From: Oscillospiraceae bacterium
GTDB taxonomy: Bacteria > Bacillota > Clostridia > Monoglobales > Monoglobaceae
Reading direction: 5' to 3'
NCBI GenBank assembly: GCA_015068605.1
Contig: SVKF01000002.1
Coordinates: 80,402-144,401, forward strand
Length of the DNA: 64,000 nt
Under the pieces are notes generated by a model. That model was not told where the DNA came from, ran no database searches, and saw only the letters and a program-made list of their open reading frames with translations. How positions within the stretch are numbered: the stretch's first letter is position 1; every line of letters begins with the position of its first letter. Positions 17,524-27,117 of the stretch are shown here, in pieces. Both the position numbers and the translations under genes were made by a program.

Positions 17524-18251
17524 AAGATAAAATTTACGGACGAAATCCCGTTATTGAGGCGCTTTCTTCAAACAGGGAGATAGATAAAATATTTTTTCAG
17601 GACGGGCTTACCCATAGTCTTATTTCAAAAATAACTGCTATGGCAAAGGAAAAGCAAATTCCTTACCGTTTTGTTAATCGTAAAAAGCTTGACGAGCTTT
17701 CCGAGGGTGGAAATCATCAGGGTGTTGTTGCGTTTGCGGCGGCACACAAATATGCAACTGTTGAAGATATTTTAGACTTGGCAAGGGAGAAGGGCGAGCC
17801 GCCTTTCATTCTTATTGCCGACGGGCTTTCCGACCCACACAATTTAGGAAGCATAATAAGAACGGCAAACGCCGCAGGAATGCACGGTGTTATCATTCCG
17901 AAAAACCGTAGCGTCAGCCTTAACGCCACTGTTTCAAAGGTCAGTGCTGGGGCGATTGAATATATTCCCGTTGCAAAGGTTTCAAACATTGCCCAAACCA
18001 TTGAAAAGCTGAAAAAAGAGGGGGTTTGGGTTGCAGGAACAGACCTTTTGGCAACTGATTTTCACTATAACTCCGACCTTAAAGGTGCTCTTGCAATAGT
18101 TATCGGAAACGAGGGTGAGGGAATGAGCCGACTTGTTCGTGAAAAATGCGATTTTCTTGTTAAAATCCCTATGATTGGCGAAATCGAGTCGCTAAACGCA
18201 TCTGTTGCGGCAGGTGTTCTCATATATGAAGCGGTCAGACAAAGGAGTTAG
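17520..18251 (+). CDS. rlmB: 23S rRNA 2'-O-methyltransferase, RlmB/TrmH family
   Basis: A 243-residue SpoU-class methyltransferase. The N-terminal L30e-like RNA-binding part begins MEDKIYGRNPVIEAL. The SPOUT knot domain has motif 1 DPHNLGSIIRTANAAG, motif 2 IVIGNEGEGMS and motif 3 IPMIGEIESLNASVAAGVL. It methylates a guanosine ribose in 23S rRNA or a related target. The ATG at 17520 is used because the family N-terminus begins here and GGAG lies 6 bases before it; a GTG at 17487 would translate the 36-bp repeat itself. Confidence 0.93.
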   Translation: MEDKIYGRNPVIEALSSNREIDKIFFQDGLTHSLISKITAMAKEKQIPYRFVNRKKLDELSEGGNHQGVVAFAAAHKYATVEDILDLAREKGEPPFILIADGLSDPHNLGSIIRTANAAGMHGVIIPKNRSVSLNATVSKVSAGAIEYIPVAKVSNIAQTIEKLKKEGVWVAGTDLLATDFHYNSDLKGALAIVIGNEGEGMSRLVREKCDFLVKIPMIGEIESLNASVAAGVLIYEAVRQRS

Positions 18252-18254
18252 AAT

Positions 18255-19784
18255 ATGCTTGCGAAGATAAACAGCTCTGCATTAAACGGAATTGACGGTT
18301 TTATTGTTGAGGCGGAGGTTGATATTTCCAACGCTCTCCCCTCTTTTGAAATTGTCGGGCTTCCCGATGCGGCGGTTAAGGAATCCAAAGAGCGAATCCG
18401 CTCTGCAATTAAAAACACGGGGCTTCATATGCCTTCTAAAAAAATAGTTGTTAACCTTGCTCCGGCAAGTGTTAAAAAGGCGGGTGCTTTATACGACCTG
18501 CCTGTTTCTGTTGCAATTTTGATTGCCTCCGACCAGATTAAGGCGGTTGGCAGCAACCAATATATTCTCCTTGGTGAGTTGGCTTTAGACGGAAGCTTGC
18601 GCCCTGTCCGTGGTATACTTCCAATGGTTATTTCCGCTTATCAGAATGGTTTTAAAAAGGTTATTCTTCCTGTTCAGAATGTAAATGAGGCGGCTATAAT
18701 TGAAGGAATGGAGGTTTATGGCGCTGAAACTCTTATTCAGGTTGCAAAACACCTTTCCGGGGAAGCGCCCATTAAAAAAACAGAAACTCAAAGCAAGGAT
18801 TTATTCTCTCAAAGAAGTGAATACCCCTTTGATTTTGCCGATGTAAAGGGGCTTGAGTCAATCAAGCGCGCCCTTGAGATTGCGGCGGCAGGCGGACATA
18901 ATGTGGGTATGTCAGGACCTCCCGGGTCGGGTAAAACAATGCTTGCGAAGCGTATTCCGGGTATTCTTCCTGATTTGAGCTTCGAGGAGGCATTAGAGGC
19001 TACTAAAATACACAGTATTTCAGGGCTTTTGCGTGAGGATACCCCGATGATAACCACAAGACCGTTCAGAAGCCCACACCATACGGTTTCAGCCATTGGT
19101 TTATCGGGCGGAGGGGTTAATCCAAAACCGGGTGAGGTCAGTCTTGCCCATAACGGAGTTTTGTTTTTAGACGAGCTTCCCGAATTCAGGAGAGATGCTC
19201 TTGAAATTCTGCGTCAGCCTCTTGAAGACAGAGAGATTACCATAACACGAACGGGCGGAACGAGTACATATCCTTGTAACTTTATGCTCATTGCGGCTTA
19301 TAATCCTTGTCCCTGCGGCTATCTTGGTGATTCGACTCACGAGTGTCATTGTACGGACGGACAGATTGCCAAATATATGGGGCGAATAAGCGGACCGCTC
19401 CTTGACAGAATTGACATTTTGGTTAATGTTCCTGCCGCAAGCTTTGATGAGCTTGAATCGAAAAAGAGCGGTGAAAGCTCGGCAGAAATCCGCAAAAGAG
19501 TCAATAAAGCAAGACAAATTCAGCTTGAAAGATATAAGGGGACAAATATTTTCTCCAACAGCAGGCTGACACCCGAGCTTATGGAAAAATACTGTACTCT
19601 TGATGAAAAAGGCAGTGCTATTTTGAAATTTGCCTATGAAAAGCTTGGCCTTTCGGGGAGAGCCTATAACCGAATTTTGAAAGTTGCAAGGACTATTGCG
19701 GATTTGGATGGTTGCGAAAATATAACAGCAAACCATATTTCCGAAGCCATAAGTTACAGAAACAACAGCACAGATAAGCTTTAA
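18255..19784 (+). CDS. comM: YifB/ComM-family Mg-chelatase-like AAA+ ATPase
   Basis: A 509-residue protein in the usual three parts: an N-terminal Lon-protease-like domain (LNGIDGFIVEAEVDISNALP), an AAA+ domain with Walker A GPPGSGKTMLAKR and Walker B LFLDELPEF, and a C-terminal Mg-chelatase domain (YNRILKVARTIADLDG). A Cys-rich insert NPCPCGYLGDSTHECHC is typical. ComM is a hexameric helicase that promotes branch migration during DNA uptake. Starts 3 bases after rlmB, so the genes are one transcript. Confidence 0.95.
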   Translation: MLAKINSSALNGIDGFIVEAEVDISNALPSFEIVGLPDAAVKESKERIRSAIKNTGLHMPSKKIVVNLAPASVKKAGALYDLPVSVAILIASDQIKAVGSNQYILLGELALDGSLRPVRGILPMVISAYQNGFKKVILPVQNVNEAAIIEGMEVYGAETLIQVAKHLSGEAPIKKTETQSKDLFSQRSEYPFDFADVKGLESIKRALEIAAAGGHNVGMSGPPGSGKTMLAKRIPGILPDLSFEEALEATKIHSISGLLREDTPMITTRPFRSPHHTVSAIGLSGGGVNPKPGEVSLAHNGVLFLDELPEFRRDALEILRQPLEDREITITRTGGTSTYPCNFMLIAAYNPCPCGYLGDSTHECHCTDGQIAKYMGRISGPLLDRIDILVNVPAASFDELESKKSGESSAEIRKRVNKARQIQLERYKGTNIFSNSRLTPELMEKYCTLDEKGSAILKFAYEKLGLSGRAYNRILKVARTIADLDGCENITANHISEAISYRNNSTDKL

Positions 19785-19805
19785 ATATTGAAAGGAACTG
19801 ATTTA

Positions 19806-20306
19806 ATGCGACTTAATATAGTTTTGGTTGAGCCTGAAATCCCGTCAAACACGGGTAATATTTCAAGAACCTGTTCGGTTATTGATGCCTCACTGCACCT
19901 TGTCCACCCCTTAGGCTTTGACATAAGCGAGAAGGCGGTAAGACGGGCAGGGCTTGACTATTGGGACACTCTCGACCTTCACGAATATCAAAATATCAAC
20001 GAAGTTTTGGAAAAATATCCCGACGGTGACTTTTATTTCTGCACAACAAAAGGGAAAATAACATATTCGGATGTTGATTATAAAAACAATGGCGGGAAGG
20101 ACATTTTTCTTGTTTTCGGCAAGGAAACAAAGGGGCTTCCCGAGGATTTGCTCCGTGACCATACGGAAAAGTGTATAAGAATCCCAATGCGGTCGGATAA
20201 GAGGTCGCTTAATCTTTCAAATTCTGTGGCGGTTATTGCTTATGATGTCCTTCGTCAGACAGATTTTGAAAACTTGCAAAGGGAAGGCTTTTTGCCCGAG
20301 GTTTAA
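19806..20306 (+). CDS. trmL: tRNA (cytidine/uridine-34 2'-O)-methyltransferase TrmL
   Basis: A 166-residue minimal SPOUT methyltransferase. It opens MRLNIVLVEPEIPSNTGNIS (motif 1), then LVFGKETKGLPEDLL (motif 2) and IPMRSDKRSLNLSNSVAVIAY (motif 3). It modifies the wobble ribose of certain Leu tRNAs. The ATG at 19806 has AAAGGA upstream and fits the family; a TTG at 19788 precedes the binding site. Confidence 0.93.
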   Translation: MRLNIVLVEPEIPSNTGNISRTCSVIDASLHLVHPLGFDISEKAVRRAGLDYWDTLDLHEYQNINEVLEKYPDGDFYFCTTKGKITYSDVDYKNNGGKDIFLVFGKETKGLPEDLLRDHTEKCIRIPMRSDKRSLNLSNSVAVIAYDVLRQTDFENLQREGFLPEV

Positions 20307-20321
20307 GAATAGGAGATTATT

Positions 20322-20849
20322 ATGTTTTTGGAAAATGATGAAATGAAGTTTATCGCTCTTTATGCCTTGAAACAGTATCAAGCGCCTATAAACAGCGAGA
20401 CTTTTTATGAAATTATAACATGGGATAAAGAAATAATGGGCTTTTTTGATGCCGCCTCCGCTTTGGATGAATTGCTTTCGGGCGGATATGTTGAAAAAAC
20501 TTTTTACAGAAATGAGGAGTGCTTTGCCCTCTCAAAAGACGGCGAGAAAACCCTTGAGCTTTTTGGTGAAAAATTCCCGAAAAGTATTCAAAATCGTATT
20601 GATGCCGCAATCGGAAAAATGCGGTATGATAAGCTTTCCGCCCCCGACGCAGCTTATGCGGAGGTTGTTCCCGTAAACAAAACGGACTATGCGGCAAGGC
20701 TTACCTATCTTGAAAATCATACTCCAATGCTGGAGCTTTCAATTAACGCAGGAAGTCGGAAGAACGCAGAAACCATCTCAAAGCATTTAGAGGAAAACGC
20801 AAAGGAAATTTATGAAATGGTGCTTGATAAGTGTATCCCCGAAAAGTAA
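20322..20849 (+). CDS. DUF4364-family protein
   Basis: A 175-residue protein with a winged-helix-like N-terminal half (FIALYALKQYQAPINSETFY, then ALDELLSGGYVEKT and LSKDGEKTLELF) and a short mixed C-terminal domain. It fits the clostridial DUF4364 family, thought to be DNA-binding but without a known role. Ribosome binding site AGGAG, 15 bases after trmL; last gene of the rightward run. Confidence 0.8.
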   Translation: MFLENDEMKFIALYALKQYQAPINSETFYEIITWDKEIMGFFDAASALDELLSGGYVEKTFYRNEECFALSKDGEKTLELFGEKFPKSIQNRIDAAIGKMRYDKLSAPDAAYAEVVPVNKTDYAARLTYLENHTPMLELSINAGSRKNAETISKHLEENAKEIYEMVLDKCIPEK

Positions 20850-20911
20850 AAAATCAAAATGCGCTTTTCAAAGGCTTCTCGGAGCATCAACAGAGAGATG
20901 AAAGGGGGTCA

Positions 20912-21111
20912 GCGCAAAATGCACCGACCACATAAAACACCCAACAAGATGTATAAAAATCATTTTTAAAAGCGTAAATGACAAAATATACTTCATAAAT
21001 TAGGAAAGGCGGTGTTTAAAAAGTCTTTTTGACTTTTTAAACACCGCCTTAGCTTTAAAGGGATAAGGCAAAATCTTTTTCCAGACCTTGTGTGGTCAGT
21101 GCATTTTGCGC
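20912..21111. repeat. 200-bp inverted-repeat-bounded element containing a terminator
   Basis: GCGCAAAATGCAC...GACCACA (20912-20932) and its reverse complement at 21091-21111 form 21-bp ends with one mismatch. Between them lie AT-rich DNA and the perfect hairpin at 21006-21050. There is no coding capacity. It has the look of a small non-autonomous mobile element or a double terminator between convergent genes. Confidence 0.6.
21006..21050. terminator. Perfect 20-bp hairpin terminator between convergent genes
   Basis: AAGGCGGTGTTTAAAAAGTC (21006-21025) pairs fully with 21031-21050 across a TTTTT loop. The AT-rich lower stem supplies T-runs in both directions. It separates the DUF4364 gene from the leftward DUF554 gene. 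A diverged copy lies at 33703-33750. Confidence 0.8.
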
Positions 21112-21122
21112 TTATTCCCATC

Positions 21123-21818
21123 TTATTTTGAAAAACACAGAACAATGTTATAAATAATTGGTGCATAAATTATTGCAGGCAGAAAATCCGCAACCTTTAT
21201 TTTGGTAATTCCCATAAGATTTGTGCCTATCATAATAATCAAAATCGAGCCGACACAGGTCATTTCATTGATTGCGCCCGTGTTCATAAACGGTGCGATT
21301 AACCCTGCCAAAAGAACAAGACCGCCCTGAATAATAAGTACCGAAACAGAGGCGAGCATTACCCCAAAGCCAAGACTTGCTGCAAGCATCATGGATGATA
21401 CAAGGTCAAGAGTTGCTTTTGTTATAAGCAGGGTGTTATCTCCTGTCAATCCTGCCTGAATGGAGCCGGTTACTGTCATCGAGCCAACGCAAAACAACAA
21501 CGTTGCAGTTACAAGCCCTTCAGCAACCGAAACACCTTTTCCGTCTTTTTTAAACTTATTTTCAACAGCTTCTGCTAATTTATTGATTGCTCCGTCAATG
21601 TTTATTAAAGTGCCGCTTATTGCTCCGAGAACAACCGAGGCTATAACAATCAGAACGTTTTTTCCGCAAAGACTCCCCGATATACCAATATAAAGGGTGC
21701 AGGCACCAAGACCGGTCATTGCAGCAGTGCTGACTCTTTCGGGAATACCTTTTTTGAAAAGCAGCCCGATGGTTGAGCCGATTAATACGGTTATAACATT
21801 AACAATAACACCTAACAC
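21123..21818 (-). CDS. DUF554-family membrane protein
   Basis: A 231-residue integral membrane protein with about six or seven hydrophobic segments. It begins MLGVIVNVITVLIGSTIGLL and carries LFCVGSMTVTGSIQAGL and LIIMIGTNLMGITKIKVADF, which are typical of DUF554 (YdfK-like) proteins, proposed to be transporters. It follows aroF by 15 bases on the same strand, so it may be the last gene of the aromatic operon. Confidence 0.85.
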   Translation of the reverse strand: MLGVIVNVITVLIGSTIGLLFKKGIPERVSTAAMTGLGACTLYIGISGSLCGKNVLIVIASVVLGAISGTLINIDGAINKLAEAVENKFKKDGKGVSVAEGLVTATLLFCVGSMTVTGSIQAGLTGDNTLLITKATLDLVSSMMLAASLGFGVMLASVSVLIIQGGLVLLAGLIAPFMNTGAINEMTCVGSILIIMIGTNLMGITKIKVADFLPAIIYAPIIYNIVLCFSK

Positions 21819-21833
21819 TATAAAACACTCCCA

Positions 21834-22862
21834 TTAAAGAACATCTGCCAAATCATAAATGAGCTTTTCGGTTTTTTCCCAGCCAAGACACGGGTCTGTT
21901 ATTGATTTACCGTAGATACATTCCTCTGCCTTTTGTGCACCATCTTCAATATAGCTTTCTATCATAAGCCCCTTAACGATTTTCTTTACATCGTTATTAT
22001 GGCGACAGCTGTGAAGAACCTCTTTTGCAATCCTTGGCTGTTCCATCCATTTCTTACCCGAATTTGCGTGGTTTGTATCAATAATAACCGCAGGGTTTAA
22101 TAGACCTGACTTTTCGTAAATTTCCGCAAGGTGAATAAGGTCTTCATAATGATAGTTCGGCATTGACTGACCGTGTTTATTTACATAGCCTCTAAGGATT
22201 GCGTGAGTTAAAGGATTGCCCTGACTTTCAACCTCCCAGCCTCTGTAAATAAATGTGTGAGAATGTTGACCTGCCGTAATCGAATTCATCATTACGGAAA
22301 TATCGCCGGCTGTGGGATTTTTCATACCAACCGGAATATCAAGTCCGCTTGCGGTTAAACGATGCTTCTGATTTTCAACGGATCTTGCACCGATTGCAAC
22401 ATAAGAGAGCAAATCCGACAAATATCTGTAATTTTCGGGATAAAGCATTTCATCCGCACAGGTAAAGCCTGTCTCTTTTATGGCACGAAGGTGCAGATTT
22501 CTGATTGCGATAACACCCTTTAGCATATCCGATTCCTTATTGGGGTCAGGCTGATGAAGCATTCCCTTATATCCGTCACCTGTAGTTCTCGGCTTATTGG
22601 TGTATATTCTCGGAATAATAAGGATTTTATCGGATACCTTTTCCTGAACGCCCCGAAGTCTTGAGATATAATCGATAACGCTGTCATCATGGTCTGCCGA
22701 GCAAGGACCTATGATAAGAATAAATCTGTCGTCTTTGCCTTCATATATCGCCTTAATCTCTTCATCTCTTTTTAATTTTATTGCTTCAACTTCCGCAGTA
22801 ACGGGATATTGTTCCTTAATATCCATGGGAATTGGTAATTTGCGTTTAAAATTCATATTCAT
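21834..22862 (-). CDS. aroF: 3-deoxy-7-phosphoheptulonate (DAHP) synthase, AroFGH class
   Basis: A 342-residue enzyme condensing phosphoenolpyruvate and erythrose-4-phosphate at the entry of the shikimate pathway. Motifs are IIGPCSADHDDS, KPRTTGDGYKG, GARSVENQ, IPVGMKNPTAGD and IIDTNHANSGK, which carry substrate and metal ligands. Length fits the class I α family. Start: GGAGG 9 bases before the ATG. It lies far down the operon although it is the first pathway step. Which amino acid inhibits it cannot be read here. Confidence 0.95.
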   Translation of the reverse strand: MNMNFKRKLPIPMDIKEQYPVTAEVEAIKLKRDEEIKAIYEGKDDRFILIIGPCSADHDDSVIDYISRLRGVQEKVSDKILIIPRIYTNKPRTTGDGYKGMLHQPDPNKESDMLKGVIAIRNLHLRAIKETGFTCADEMLYPENYRYLSDLLSYVAIGARSVENQKHRLTASGLDIPVGMKNPTAGDISVMMNSITAGQHSHTFIYRGWEVESQGNPLTHAILRGYVNKHGQSMPNYHYEDLIHLAEIYEKSGLLNPAVIIDTNHANSGKKWMEQPRIAKEVLHSCRHNNDVKKIVKGLMIESYIEDGAQKAEECIYGKSITDPCLGWEKTEKLIYDLADVL

Positions 22863-22883
22863 TTTTAAAATCCTCCGGTATAA

Positions 22884-23741
22884 TTATTTTTTGTCAAATA
22901 ACGCTCTGCGACGGGTTGAATGACGCATCATTTCTCGCATTCCGTCTATATCTTCCGCTTCAAGCATTAATTTAAGTTCTTTAAATTTATTCATAAACAA
23001 GTCCATTTGAGTCAGGAGCGCATCCTTATTGGCAACAAAAAGCTCACTCCACATCAAATCGTTAATACGAGCAATTCTCGTCAGGTCTCTGAAGGAGTCA
23101 CCTGTAAATTTCTCCATATCTTCCTTATCGTTGCAAGTCATAAGTGTTATGGCTATGCAATGAGTGAGCTGTGACAAAAAGCCGATCATTTCGTCATGCT
23201 CCTCGGGAGATAAGGTTGTTACATTTGAAAAACCCAAAAGTCTTCCAAGCTCAAGGCAGGTATTAATGGCATCGGGAGTATTTTTATCCGTTGGGGTAAC
23301 AATATAGTTTGCTCCCTGAAACATTTTATCATTACTGTTTTCAACACCCGAAACTTCCCGTCCTGCCATAGGGTGTGCCGCAATAAACTCAACATCGTCT
23401 CTTAAAATATCCTGAATTTTATAGACAACACTTCTCTTAACACCCGTTACATCTGTTATAATCGCACCGCTTTTAAAAAGCTTTTGATGCTTTTCAATCC
23501 ACTCTATAAAAACATGAGGATAAAGAGCGAATATAACAAGGTCAGCTTCACCGATTATTCTTTTGTCAATTTCCGTTGAGCCTTCGTCGATTATCCCTTC
23601 ATTTATGGCATAATCAATGGAGCTTTGCTCTTTTGTTATGGTGCTGACATGAAACCCGAACCGCTTCAGAATTCTCGCATAACTTCCGCCCAAAAGACCA
23701 AGCCCGACTATTAATATTTTTTTGCTTACATCAACTATCAT
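22884..23741 (-). CDS. tyrA: Prephenate dehydrogenase
   Basis: A 285-residue monofunctional enzyme turning prephenate into 4-hydroxyphenylpyruvate for Tyr. A Rossmann segment KILIVGLGLLGGSYARIL is followed by the catalytic-region motifs AAHPMAGREVSG and SQLTHCIAITL. There is no fused chorismate mutase or ACT domain, so feedback must come otherwise. Its ATG overlaps the aroA stop (ATGA), which indicates coupled translation. Confidence 0.93.
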   Translation of the reverse strand: MIVDVSKKILIVGLGLLGGSYARILKRFGFHVSTITKEQSSIDYAINEGIIDEGSTEIDKRIIGEADLVIFALYPHVFIEWIEKHQKLFKSGAIITDVTGVKRSVVYKIQDILRDDVEFIAAHPMAGREVSGVENSNDKMFQGANYIVTPTDKNTPDAINTCLELGRLLGFSNVTTLSPEEHDEMIGFLSQLTHCIAITLMTCNDKEDMEKFTGDSFRDLTRIARINDLMWSELFVANKDALLTQMDLFMNKFKELKLMLEAEDIDGMREMMRHSTRRRALFDKK

Positions 23742-24994
23742 CTTATGTCCACCTTCGCACCAAGCTTTTGTATGTCATTAAAAAATCCGGGATAGCTTTT
23801 TTTCACGGCATCAATTCCGCAAATTTCTCCGCCGATTTTTGAGAGAATGACCGACATTGCCATAACAATTCTGTGGTCATTATGCCCGTCTATAACTTCT
23901 CCCCTATATTTTAGCTCCTGTTTCGGTACGGTTATCATATTATCGCCAAAAACAAGTCCGCCCCCAAGCTTTCTCAACTCCTCGTCCATCGCCATCCCTC
24001 TGTCGCTCTCTTTAGCCTTAAGCCTGTCAGTTCCCGTGAAAACTGCACCGTTTTTCATTGCCGCAAGTGCAAAAAGAACCGGACCCAGGTCAGGGCAATC
24101 GGAAATATCAAAAGTTGGGGCTTCGCCGGAAATTCTTTCAAAATATTCCTTATAGACCTTGTCCCCCTGAAGACTGCAGGCATTTAAATTTTGGACATCA
24201 ATTTCCGAGCCAATATAATTGAAAGCATCAAGGAATGCTCCGTTGGAATAGTCCCCCTCAATTCTTCCCGAATAGGAATGCATAGGGGATTTTTTAATCC
24301 GTATGGTATATTCATCAGCAAACTCAACTTCTGCGCCAAAGGATTTCAGTGCAGAAATGGTAAGATTAATATATGACCTGCTTTCAAAAGGTGGGATAAT
24401 CTCAATTAAAGCCTCATCTTTGAGATAAATCAGCGCAAAAATGAGTCCCGTTATAAACTGACTGCTGATATCTCCCCGTATTTTATAGCTTTTGCTTTTG
24501 AGATTGCCGCAAACCGTTACGGAATTTGTATCTTTTTCAAACATAAAGCCGTTATCTCGGCATAGATTTTCATAAACCTCAAGGGGTCTTTCAAACAGAC
24601 GAGTGCTCCCTTTCAGCGTCACCCGTTTCCCCATACATAAAGCAAGGGGAATAAAAAATCTCAATGTGCTTCCGCTTTCTCTGCATTCTAAAGTTGGATT
24701 ATCTGTTTTCATAAAGTTGTCGGAGTTAATAATCACCATATCCTTATCGGTTTTTATTTCCGCTCCCAAAGCTTTCAGACAATCAATACTGGCAAGAATG
24801 TCTTCGCTGTAATCAACCCCAGATAAAATGCATTTTTCCCCCGACAAAGCCGCACCAATCAAATATCTGTGTGCCATACTTTTTGAAGGCGGTGCACATA
24901 TCACGCCCTTTAGTTTGCAAGGCTCAAATATAGCCCTTGCATCAAGCGACGGTGAGAAATTATCTGTTATTTCTTTGCAATCGTATTTCTCCAA
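23738..24994 (-). CDS. aroA: 3-phosphoshikimate 1-carboxyvinyltransferase (EPSP synthase)
   Basis: A 418-residue enzyme joining shikimate-3-phosphate and phosphoenolpyruvate. APPSKSMAHRYLIGAAL, ESGSTLRFFIPLAL, GDISSQFITGLI, DCPDLGPVLFALAA and KESDRGMAM are the family motifs. The start is uncertain. I chose the TTG at 24994 because GAGGTGAG lies just before it and it begins 5 bases after the aroC stop. Longer readings upstream would lie inside aroC. Confidence 0.92.
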   Translation of the reverse strand: MEKYDCKEITDNFSPSLDARAIFEPCKLKGVICAPPSKSMAHRYLIGAALSGEKCILSGVDYSEDILASIDCLKALGAEIKTDKDMVIINSDNFMKTDNPTLECRESGSTLRFFIPLALCMGKRVTLKGSTRLFERPLEVYENLCRDNGFMFEKDTNSVTVCGNLKSKSYKIRGDISSQFITGLIFALIYLKDEALIEIIPPFESRSYINLTISALKSFGAEVEFADEYTIRIKKSPMHSYSGRIEGDYSNGAFLDAFNYIGSEIDVQNLNACSLQGDKVYKEYFERISGEAPTFDISDCPDLGPVLFALAAMKNGAVFTGTDRLKAKESDRGMAMDEELRKLGGGLVFGDNMITVPKQELKYRGEVIDGHNDHRIVMAMSVILSKIGGEICGIDAVKKSYPGFFNDIQKLGAKVDIR

Positions 24995-24999
24995 ATGTC

Positions 25000-26088
25000 T
25001 CACCTCAACCAATCTGTCCCAAATCTTAAGGATAGCACATCGCAAAGAACTATTGCAGCTGCCGCATCCTGAACAACCCTTGCTCTGTGAACAATGGCAG
25101 GGTCATGTCTGCCTTTCGGCTCTAAAACGGTTTGGGTCATTGATTTGAAATCAACCGTATTTTGCGGCTGAAAAATTGTCGGGGTTGGCTTAATGGCAGT
25201 CCTGAAAATTATTGGCATACCATTTGTTATTCCACCATTTATTCCGCCATTGTTGTTGGTCAAGGTTACAATTTTTCCGTTTTCAAGCCCGATTGAATCA
25301 TTTGCCTCGGAGCCTCTCATATCCGCTATGTCAAAGCCTTTCCCAAATTCAATCCCTTTAACCGCCGGAATTGAAAACATCATGTGAGAGAGCATACTCT
25401 CCAAAGAATCAAACCAAGGCTCTCCAACACCTTCGGGCATTCCGCAAATTGCAGTTTCCAAAACTCCGCCAACGCTGTCACCCTTTGATGCCGCACTCAA
25501 AATCTTGTTTGACATTTCGTCTGTGAGACAATCATCAAGAACAGCAAAGGTTTTATGATTTAGCGCATTTATATCCGAAATTAAGTCGCCAAAATCCCTG
25601 TCTGAAACTCCTGCACACTTTTTTATATGAGTGCCCATATAAATCCCTTTTTGCTCCAATGCATATCTGCATATAGCGCCTGCCGCCACAAGTGCAGCGG
25701 TTATTCTTCCGCTGAAATGACCTCCTCCTCGGGAATCCTGAAACCCGTGATATTTACACTGGGCAGTATAGTCCGCGTGGGACGGGCGCAAAACCGTCCT
25801 CATTTCCGAATAGTCACCGCTTTTTACATTTTCATTGGGGATTAAAATGGTTATGGGCGTTCCCGTTGTTTTGTTGCTTATAACGCCGCTTACTATCTTA
25901 AACTCATCTTTTTCTTGTCTGGGAGTTGATATTTTCCCATTCGGTCTTCTTTGGAAAAGCATATGATTAATATATTCTTCATTCACATCCAGCCCCGGCG
26001 CTAATCCGTCAATAACCGCTCCGATATATTCCCCATGGCTTTCGCCGAAAATGGTAACGGCTACACTTGTTCCGAACGTATTTTTCAT
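25000..26088 (-). CDS. aroC: Chorismate synthase
   Basis: A 362-residue FMN-dependent enzyme making chorismate from EPSP. Diagnostic are FGESHGEYIGAVIDG, LFQRRPNGKISTPRQEKDEF, RPSHADYTAQCKYHGFQDSRGGGHFSGR and GRHDPAIVHRARVVQDAAAA. The ATG at 26088 has AGGGGTGA upstream and lies 4 bases after the aroB stop. Confidence 0.96.
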   Translation of the reverse strand: MKNTFGTSVAVTIFGESHGEYIGAVIDGLAPGLDVNEEYINHMLFQRRPNGKISTPRQEKDEFKIVSGVISNKTTGTPITILIPNENVKSGDYSEMRTVLRPSHADYTAQCKYHGFQDSRGGGHFSGRITAALVAAGAICRYALEQKGIYMGTHIKKCAGVSDRDFGDLISDINALNHKTFAVLDDCLTDEMSNKILSAASKGDSVGGVLETAICGMPEGVGEPWFDSLESMLSHMMFSIPAVKGIEFGKGFDIADMRGSEANDSIGLENGKIVTLTNNNGGINGGITNGMPIIFRTAIKPTPTIFQPQNTVDFKSMTQTVLEPKGRHDPAIVHRARVVQDAAAAIVLCDVLSLRFGTDWLR

Positions 26089-26092
26089 CAAA

Positions 26093-27106
26093 TCACCCCT
26101 TAAAGCATCTTTTCGCCATTTCTATAACTTCACAGCATTTCATTGTTTCAAGCTGAAAGCTTCCCACATCCGGCACGATTGTAACTGTAACAAATTCACC
26201 GTCTGCCTTTTTGTCGTGAAATGCCGCTTCCGTAATTTTATCCCAGTTAAAATCAATCAAATTATAAAGTTTGCATTTCTTCAAAACTTCAACCACTCTC
26301 GGTCTTATATTTTCTCCGCACATAGGTATAAGTCCGAGGGCGACACACTCACCGTGGTACAGCTCTGACATATTTCCGCTACTTTCAATACCATGGCCTA
26401 TTGTGTGCCCGAAATTAAGTATCTTTCTTATTCCCGATTCCTTTTCATCCTGCTCAACAACGCTCTTTTTAATGTTAAGGGAACGAATAATAATTTCATC
26501 AATACTTGCGGTTATATCCTTATTTTCAAATATATCAAAAAGCTCCTTATCGGAAGTGAGCGCCATTTTTACCGCCTCTGCAAGACCGTTTGAAATCTGT
26601 CTTTCGGGAAGAGTTTTCAAAACATTCGGGTCAATCAAAACTTTTTTTGGCTGATAAAATGCACCAACAATATTTTTGACATCTCCGAAATTAATTGCCG
26701 TCTTCCCACCGATAGATGAATCAATCTGGGAAAGGAGCGTTGTCGGAATGTTATAAAAATCAATTCCTCTCATATACGCAGATGCCGCAAATCCCGAAAG
26801 GTCGCCCACAACTCCGCCACCTACCGCAACAACACAATCCTTTCTTGAAAAACCATTATCAAGCATTTTTTGAAGAAGCACGCCAAATGTTTCAAGGCTT
26901 TTTGAAGCTTCACCTGATTGGACAGTCAGAATAACCGGTTGTTTGCATTGTTTTGCAATGGTTTGGGAATAGATTTGGGGAACTCCCGAATCGGTCACAA
27001 TAAGAACTCTTCTATTAAGATTCAGGTATTCTCCTGCCCTTGAAAGTATTCCCCTTTCAACAACGATATCATAACTGTTTTCTTTTAAATCCATATATAT
27101 GTTCAT
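26093..27106 (-). CDS. aroB: 3-dehydroquinate synthase
   Basis: A 337-residue NAD- and metal-dependent enzyme converting DAHP to 3-dehydroquinate. Motifs are VAVGGGVVGDLSGFAAS (NAD loop), IPTTLLSQIDSSIGGKTAIN, ILNFGHTIGHGIE and LYHGECVALGL (metal His residues). It begins 11 bases after the pheA stop. Confidence 0.96.
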   Translation of the reverse strand: MNIYMDLKENSYDIVVERGILSRAGEYLNLNRRVLIVTDSGVPQIYSQTIAKQCKQPVILTVQSGEASKSLETFGVLLQKMLDNGFSRKDCVVAVGGGVVGDLSGFAASAYMRGIDFYNIPTTLLSQIDSSIGGKTAINFGDVKNIVGAFYQPKKVLIDPNVLKTLPERQISNGLAEAVKMALTSDKELFDIFENKDITASIDEIIIRSLNIKKSVVEQDEKESGIRKILNFGHTIGHGIESSGNMSELYHGECVALGLIPMCGENIRPRVVEVLKKCKLYNLIDFNWDKITEAAFHDKKADGEFVTVTIVPDVGSFQLETMKCCEVIEMAKRCFKG

Positions 27107-27117
27107 ATTAAACTCTC

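Noticed and set aside
24995..25045. Upstream start for aroA inside aroC
   Set aside because: It would lie within the aroC coding region with no ribosome binding site; the TTG at 24994 has a good one.
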